Source: Prauserella salsuginis
GTDB taxonomy: Bacteria > Actinomycetota > Actinomycetes > Mycobacteriales > Pseudonocardiaceae
Direction: 5' to 3'
DNA: 64,000 nt
NCBI RefSeq assembly: GCF_024648885.1
Contig: NZ_JANBBF010000012.1
Location: 372,001-436,000, forward strand
Position 1 is the first letter of the stretch. Every line of letters begins with the position of its first letter. The notes beneath the pieces are model-generated. The model was not told the origin of the DNA. It was given only the letters and a program-made list of their open reading frames with translations, and made no database searches. This document shows positions 59,762-64,000 of this stretch, piece by piece. Both the position numbers and the translations under genes were made by a program.

Positions 59762-60804
59762 GCGATGTCTCCCTTCAGCGCGCGCAGCCCGCCCGCGGCC
59801 AGTGGCGCGACCGCCTCTCCGACGTGGTCGAAACCCTCGCCACGGGTCATGCCCTGCTGATGCCGCGCGTGGATGCCCTCCGCCACCACGGCGATCTTGA
59901 AGTAGCCGAGGCCGAGGTAGAACTCCAACCGGCTCAGGTCGCGTCCGCTCGCATCGCCGTAGCGCTGCGCCACGGCACCGGCGGAGGGCAGCTTCGCGCT
60001 GGTCGAGGCCGCAGACCCGGCCAGCACCGGGGCGAACGACGGATCGGCGTAGACCAGGTAGAGGCCGAGGTCGGCGAGTGGATCGCCGAGGGTCGCCATC
60101 TCCCAGTCGACGACCGCGCGCACGCGCCCCGGATCGCCGGGATCGAGGATCGTGTTGTCGATGCGGTAGTCGCCGTGCACGATCGACGCCCCGCTCTCGG
60201 GTGGGCACAGCTGCGCCAGCCGGGTGTGCAGCGCGTCGATGTCCGGCAGGTCGCGGGTTCGCACGCGCTGCCACTGGTCGTACCACCGGCGCACCTGCCG
60301 TTCCAGGTACCCCGCAGGCTTGCCGAAGTCGCCGAGTCCCACCGAATCCGGGTCGACGGAGTGCAGCGACGCCAGTACGTCGACGAGCGCGTGCCCGCAG
60401 CGTTCGATGTCGGCGTCCGGCAGTTCGTGCAGCTGCCGCTCGGTGCGCAGCACGGGCCCGTCGACGTACTCGACCAGCGCGAACGGCACGTCCAGCACCG
60501 CGTCGTCGTAGGCCACCGCGGGTGCGACCGGCACGTCGGTCCCGGACAGGGCGGCGACGACCCGGTACTCGCGCAGCATGTCGTGTGCCGAAGGGGTCAG
60601 GTTGCCGAGCGGCGGCCTGCGCAGGACCCAGCGATGCGTGCCGTCGGTCAGCAGAAACGTGAGGTTCGACTTGCCGCCCGCGATCAACTCGGCATCCAGC
60701 GTGCCGCCGAAGCCCGGGACGTGGGCGGCGAAGAACTCGGTGAGTGCGGGCAGATCGAGACCGTCGGGCGACGATCCCGGCTGGCCTGCGGACGTCGCGG
60801 TCAT
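59758..60804 (-). CDS. APH-like phosphotransferase, ACAD10/11-type
   Basis: 348 aa; ATG 60802-60804 overlaps the acyl-CoA dehydrogenase stop. Kinase fold of the aminoglycoside phosphotransferase superfamily: GGKSNLTFLL near 45, catalytic loop SIVHGDYRIDNTIL near 200 (HGDxxxxN), and VVDWEMATLGDPLADLG near 225 (metal Asp). The DWExATLGDPLxDL form is the one seen in the kinase domain of ACAD10/11. There, a kinase phosphorylates 4-hydroxyacyl-CoA before elimination by the dehydrogenase domain; here the two domains are separate, coupled genes. Confidence 0.87.
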   Translation of the reverse strand: MTATSAGQPGSSPDGLDLPALTEFFAAHVPGFGGTLDAELIAGGKSNLTFLLTDGTHRWVLRRPPLGNLTPSAHDMLREYRVVAALSGTDVPVAPAVAYDDAVLDVPFALVEYVDGPVLRTERQLHELPDADIERCGHALVDVLASLHSVDPDSVGLGDFGKPAGYLERQVRRWYDQWQRVRTRDLPDIDALHTRLAQLCPPESGASIVHGDYRIDNTILDPGDPGRVRAVVDWEMATLGDPLADLGLYLVYADPSFAPVLAGSAASTSAKLPSAGAVAQRYGDASGRDLSRLEFYLGLGYFKIAVVAEGIHARHQQGMTRGEGFDHVGEAVAPLAAGGLRALKGDIA

Positions 60805-61994
60805 CGGCGTACCTCCGTGTCGTGGCGGCGGAGCACCCGCCGCGCGATGGACCACCGGTGCGTCTCCGAGGGGCCGTCGTAGATGCGGAACGGCCGGACC
60901 TCGCGGAGGAACCGGCTCAACAGCACGTCGCCGGAGACGCCGAGCGATCCGCAGATCTGCAGTGAGCGGTCCACCACCCGCCAGATCGCCTCCGCGCAGA
61001 ACGTCTTCGCCACCGCGGTCGACTGTGCCGCCGACCGGCCCTGGTCGAGTTCCCAGCACGCCTGCGTGATGAGCCCGCGCGAGGCGGCGATGTCGATCTC
61101 GTTGTCGGCGATCATCTGCTGCACCATGCCGAGTTCGCCGAGCCGGGAGCCGAACGCCTCGCGGTCAGCCGCGCGGGCGACCGCGATGTCCTGCGAGCGC
61201 CGGGCGATGCCGAGCCAGCGCATGCAGTGCGTCATGCGGGCGGGACCGAGGCGTACCTGGGCGTACCGGAACCCCTCGTCGACCTCGCCGAGAACCGCGT
61301 CGTCGGGTACCCGGCAGTCCTCGAACAGCACCTCGAGGTGTCCGCCGTAGAGGCTCTCGTCGAGCGTGTCGATGTGGCGGACGAGCCGCATGCCGGGGTT
61401 GTCGGCGTCGACGAGGAACATCGTCGCGCCCGCCTTCCCGGCGTCGGTGCCGGACGTCCGCGCCATGCAGATCGCGTAGGCCGCGCCGTCGGCACCGGTG
61501 ATGAACCACTTGTGCCCGTTGATCCGCCAACCGCCCTCCTCGCGCTCGGCGACGGTGGTGAGCGCGTTCGGGTCGGACCCGGCACCCGGCGCGGGCTCGG
61601 TCATCGCGAAGCACGACCGCACCTCGCCGGTCGCCAGCGGGCGCAGGTAGCGCTCCTTCTGCTGGTCCGTGGCGATCGCCTCGAGCAGGTGCATGTTGCC
61701 CTCGTCGGGCGCCGCGATGTTGAGCGCGAGCGGGCCGAACAGCGAGTACCCGGCCGCCTCGAACACGGCGGCACGGCCGCGCATGTCGAGGCCGTGGCCG
61801 CCGTACTCGTGGGAGACGTGCGGGGCGAACACCCCGGCGTCCTTGGCAGCCCGTTGCAGCTCGGTGCGGACGTCCTCGGTGCGGGCGACGCCGCCGTGCC
61901 GTTCCTCGAGGGGAATGACGACGTCGCGTACGAAGGCCGTCGTCCGTTCGACGAGTTCGGCGACGTCGGGAGTAGGGCTGAGGTCGACGGCCAT
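60801..61994 (-). CDS. Acyl-CoA dehydrogenase, ACAD10/11-type
   Basis: 397 aa; ATG 61992-61994 with GGGAG 6 nt upstream. Flavin region CFAMTEPAPGAGSDPNAL and WFITGADGAAYAI; C-terminal base Glu in YDGPSETHRWSIARRVLRR, the position used in the ACAD10/11 and LCAD-like branch. First gene of an operon with an APH-like kinase and an SDR. Expected to act on (4-phospho)acyl-CoA from a 4-hydroxy acid. A TetR gene is divergent. Confidence 0.9.
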   Translation of the reverse strand: MAVDLSPTPDVAELVERTTAFVRDVVIPLEERHGGVARTEDVRTELQRAAKDAGVFAPHVSHEYGGHGLDMRGRAAVFEAAGYSLFGPLALNIAAPDEGNMHLLEAIATDQQKERYLRPLATGEVRSCFAMTEPAPGAGSDPNALTTVAEREEGGWRINGHKWFITGADGAAYAICMARTSGTDAGKAGATMFLVDADNPGMRLVRHIDTLDESLYGGHLEVLFEDCRVPDDAVLGEVDEGFRYAQVRLGPARMTHCMRWLGIARRSQDIAVARAADREAFGSRLGELGMVQQMIADNEIDIAASRGLITQACWELDQGRSAAQSTAVAKTFCAEAIWRVVDRSLQICGSLGVSGDVLLSRFLREVRPFRIYDGPSETHRWSIARRVLRRHDTEVRR

Positions 61995-62009
61995 GGGCGA
62001 CTCCCGTTC

Positions 62010-62113
62010 GGCTAATAGCTGTTAGCCGGAACTGTAGATGTCACGCCGCATCCTGGGCAAGTGTGGTTCCAGAAGGCGACATGTACGTGACGATCGGCTA
62101 CGATCAATTAGCC
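62010..62113. promoter_or_regulatory. Two TetR-type operators (GGCTAM-N6-TTAGCC)
   Basis: Site 1, GGCTAATAGCTGTTAGCC (62010-62027), is extended to a 20-bp dyad by CG pairs and lies 15 bp from the acyl-CoA dehydrogenase start. Site 2, GGCTACGATCAATTAGCC (62096-62113), has the same length and arms and lies 30 bp from the TetR start. One site serves each divergent promoter. Confidence 0.6.
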
Positions 62114-62143
62114 ACACCGGCCGGACTGGATCGAGGAGGGGCC

Positions 62144-62743
62144 GTGGACCGGTTCGACGACATCCGTGCGGCCGCTCTCGACCTGTTCACCGGACGGGGC
62201 TTCCACGCCACCACGATGGCCGACATCGGCGCGGCCGTCGGCATGCGCGGGCCCAGCCTGTACAAGCACGTCGAGTCCAAACAGGACCTGCTGGCGCGCA
62301 TCATGACGACGACGATGGAGGCGCTGCTGGCGGGATACCGCACCGCCGTGGCGAGTTCCGACGATCCGGCGCAGCGGCTGCGGCGGGCGACCGAGGCGCA
62401 TGTGCGCTACCACGCACGGCACCGGCTCGAGGCGTTCGTCGGCAACCGCGAGATCCGCAGCCTCGTCGAACCCCATCGCGCCCGCGTGCTGACGTTGCGT
62501 GCCGAGTACGAACACGGCTTCCGGGATCTCGTGGCCGACGGGGTGGCCGAGGGGGTGTTCCACGTCGACTCGGCGCGGCTCGCCTCCTACGCCGTGCTCG
62601 ATCTCGGCATGGGCGTGTCTGCGTGGTACCGCGAGGACGGCGAACTCACCGAGGACGCGGTGGTCTGGCAGTACAGCACGTTCGCGCTGCGCCTGGTGGG
62701 CCATCGGGGGCAGGAGCGGCTCTCGCGGCCGTCCCCGGCATGA
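62144..62743 (+). CDS. TetR-family transcriptional regulator
   Basis: 199 aa from GTG 62144, with GAGGAGGGG 5-8 nt upstream (the reading frame is open further left, but this ribosome site decides). Helix-turn-helix at residues 5-50 (IRAAALDLFTGRGFHATTM, GAAVGMRGPSLYKHVESKQDLL, quoted in pieces), ligand domain behind. Divergent from the acyl-CoA dehydrogenase operon and flanked by two matching palindromes; probably an acyl-CoA-responsive repressor of that operon. Confidence 0.9.
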   Translation: MDRFDDIRAAALDLFTGRGFHATTMADIGAAVGMRGPSLYKHVESKQDLLARIMTTTMEALLAGYRTAVASSDDPAQRLRRATEAHVRYHARHRLEAFVGNREIRSLVEPHRARVLTLRAEYEHGFRDLVADGVAEGVFHVDSARLASYAVLDLGMGVSAWYREDGELTEDAVVWQYSTFALRLVGHRGQERLSRPSPA

Positions 62744-62747
62744 CGAC

Positions 62748-62781
62748 GGGTCGGCGCCCGCCCAGCGGCGAGCACCGACCC
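62748..62781. terminator. 14-bp hairpin between convergent TetR and endonuclease genes
   Basis: 62748-62761 (GGGTCGGCGCCCGC) pairs with 62768-62781 with two mismatches that become G-U wobbles in the reverse-strand RNA, so it suits the endonuclease transcript best. Confidence 0.65.
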
Positions 62782-62800
62782 GGGAGTTCGTCGGTCCGTG

Positions 62801-63883
62801 TCAGGAATCGAGGTCGACGGACTGGAACGTCTCGTAGTAGTCCGGCGTGTAGTAGAACTCGCCGCCGTCGCCGGCGATCACTCGGTCCGAGTAGCCGACG
62901 TGGAACAGCTGGTAGTAGCCGTCCTCGCAATCCGGCAGGATGCCCTCCCGGTTCTCGTAGGTCTCGCCGGTCCGGCCGTTGCGCGCGTCCTCCACGGCCG
63001 CCCGTGCGTCCGCGGGCAGCGAGGACAGGGCCACAGTCTCCAGGTCCGAGGCCTCACCGCAGCCCGGCTCGGGCTCCGGTTCGGGGGTGGGGGTGGTGGA
63101 CCCGTCGCCGAAGATCTCGCCCGCCCATTCGGGGTGGTCGATGAACGGGTTCCGGTTGTTCTGGAACTGCTCGTAGATGACGTCGTTCCGCTGGCGTTCC
63201 ATGTCGCTCACCGGGTCGGCGGCGTGCCAGTCGAGCAGCACGGAGCTGCGTCCCATCCGGGGCTGCGACCCGTTGTCGACCTGGTCGTTGAGCTCGAGGT
63301 CGGGAGCGCCGTCCTCACCCTCGTAGCGCACCGCCATGTAGAAGATCATGCGAGCGACGTCGCCCTTGACCTCGTCACGTGGTTCGTACGAGTCGTCGTC
63401 GGTGAAGTTGCCGGGTGCACCGTCGACCTCACTGCCCCCGTTGTCGAAGTCCTTGTTCCCACGGGCACTGTTGACCTGTACGTCCGTCGGGCGGAGGTGG
63501 TGGGCGTCGGCGCCCGGCCCGGACGTGCCGAAGTCGCCGTGCGACTTGGCCCAGACGTGCTCCCGGTTCCAGTCGCCACTGCCGCCGCCGTTGGCGTCCT
63601 TGCTCCGGGACTCGCCGCTGTAGAGCAGGACGACGTTGTTCGGGTCGTTCGGGTCCTCGTCGCTCGCCTTGATCGCGTCCCACACCTCGTCGTACGACAG
63701 CTGGGTGCTGTCGCTGATGATGTCGTTGAGTGCCGTCTTCAGTTCGTCGCCGGTCAGGCCTTCGGCGGCGTCGTAGTAACCGGCCGGCACGTCCGCCGTC
63801 GCCGGAACCGGTGCGAGCATCCCCGCGGTGACGGCGAAAGCCGACAGGGCTCCCACCGCCCACCGGGTGGCACGTGTCCTCAT
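62801..63883 (-). CDS. Secreted endonuclease I with C-terminal degenerate RNase Sa-like module
   Basis: 360 aa, signal peptide about 1-30. Residues 35-255 are an EndA/NucM-type DNase: NREHVWAKSHG near 107-116 (catalytic His), DAHHLRPTDVQVNSARGN near 126-143 and NNRNPFIDHPEW near 242-253. A Pro/Glu/Thr linker (262-273) leads to an 86-aa domain with the RNase Sa pattern (YENREGILPDC, GYYQLFHVG, YYTPDYYETF). Leu326 and Tyr349 replace the catalytic Glu and His, so this module is not a working RNase. It is closely similar to domain 2 of the protein at 25004. Extracellular nucleic-acid degradation is the likely role. Confidence 0.88.
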   Translation of the reverse strand: MRTRATRWAVGALSAFAVTAGMLAPVPATADVPAGYYDAAEGLTGDELKTALNDIISDSTQLSYDEVWDAIKASDEDPNDPNNVVLLYSGESRSKDANGGGSGDWNREHVWAKSHGDFGTSGPGADAHHLRPTDVQVNSARGNKDFDNGGSEVDGAPGNFTDDDSYEPRDEVKGDVARMIFYMAVRYEGEDGAPDLELNDQVDNGSQPRMGRSSVLLDWHAADPVSDMERQRNDVIYEQFQNNRNPFIDHPEWAGEIFGDGSTTPTPEPEPEPGCGEASDLETVALSSLPADARAAVEDARNGRTGETYENREGILPDCEDGYYQLFHVGYSDRVIAGDGGEFYYTPDYYETFQSVDLDS

Positions 63884-63949
63884 CCCAGAGCCTCGTTTCT
63901 GCAGTCGTCACACAGGGGCGGACGTCACTTTCACACGAAAGAGCAAAAT

Positions 63950-63978
63950 GAAATAACCGACGAACGTCTGCCGGTCAA
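63950..63978 (-). promoter_or_regulatory. Promoter of the endonuclease gene
   Basis: Read on the reverse strand, TTGACC (63973-63978), a 17-bp spacer and TATTTC (63950-63955), in an AT-rich stretch. The leader to ATG 63883 is about 60 nt. Confidence 0.5.
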
Positions 63979-64000
63979 TGAACAGGCCGTTACGGGGGTG

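Overview
This 64-kb window is very GC-rich, with coding third positions nearly all G or C, many GTG starts, overlapping ATGA/GTGA junctions and few gaps. It looks like an actinomycete chromosome. A type VII (ESX) accessory island with EspG-, PPE- and WXG100-like proteins, the abundance of TetR/LysR/SDR/monooxygenase genes and the secreted RNase Sa-like proteins suggest the Pseudonocardiaceae (Amycolatopsis/Saccharomonospora/Prauserella type). The family assignment is inference; no rRNA or other marker gene is present. I saw no tRNA, CRISPR array, insertion sequence, integrase or phage gene.

Layout. (1) 0-4.4 kb: a LysR regulator diverges from a HisD-like dehydrogenase, a double SnoaL/NTF2-like protein and a nitrilase-family hydrolase, translationally coupled. 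(2) 4.5-10.8 kb: an ESX substrate island made of two divergent operons (YbaB-like, EspC-like, long Ser/Gly-rich WXG protein; and EspG, small helical protein, PPE-like protein), without the EccB/C/D/E secretion core. (3) 10.9-14.6 kb: LacI regulator and MFS exporter around a perfect palindrome, then a PQQ-type sugar dehydrogenase lipoprotein. (4) 14.7-24.8 kb: oxidoreductases, including a Baeyer-Villiger-type monooxygenase coupled to an SMP-30-like beta-propeller, a TetR gene, two divergent SDRs around a 17-bp operator, and the dgdA/dgdR pair. (5) 25.0-25.7 kb: a secreted tandem RNase Sa-like protein.

(6) 25.9-41.0 kb: the most unusual part. Two divergent operons share one 240-bp promoter region. 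The left one has a CoA-transferase, a CitE-like lyase, a cyclase-family hydrolase and an MmgE/PrpD protein. The right one has a complete LIV-type ABC importer followed by a second MmgE/PrpD protein, an Asp/Glu-racemase-like protein, an FAD dehydrogenase and a hydantoinase-like amidohydrolase; an IclR regulator closes the locus. Together they read as an import-and-degrade system for an unidentified, probably cyclic or branched, acid or amide. (7) 41.3-45.6 kb: a four-carbon acid-sugar pathway (permease, DUF1537-type kinase, PdxA2-like dehydrogenase, GntR). (8) 46.3-51.5 kb: an AraC regulator diverges from an alcohol dehydrogenase, esterase and Baeyer-Villiger-type monooxygenase set, a logical secondary alcohol -> ketone -> ester -> acid route. 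(9) 51.6-58.9 kb: a DHA2 exporter, VanX-like dipeptidase, TetR with duplicated operator, M23 peptidase, and a CDF metal exporter with its ArsR regulator. (10) 59.0-62.7 kb: SDR, APH-like kinase and acyl-CoA dehydrogenase (a split ACAD10/11-like pair) with a divergent TetR. (11) 62.8-63.9 kb: secreted endonuclease I carrying a C-terminal degenerate RNase Sa-like module that also occurs in the protein at 25.0 kb.

Regulation is unusually readable: at least seven compact palindromes lie next to matching regulator genes, several starts sit 6-7 nt after a -10 box (leaderless), and most convergent gene pairs are separated by strong GC-rich hairpins.
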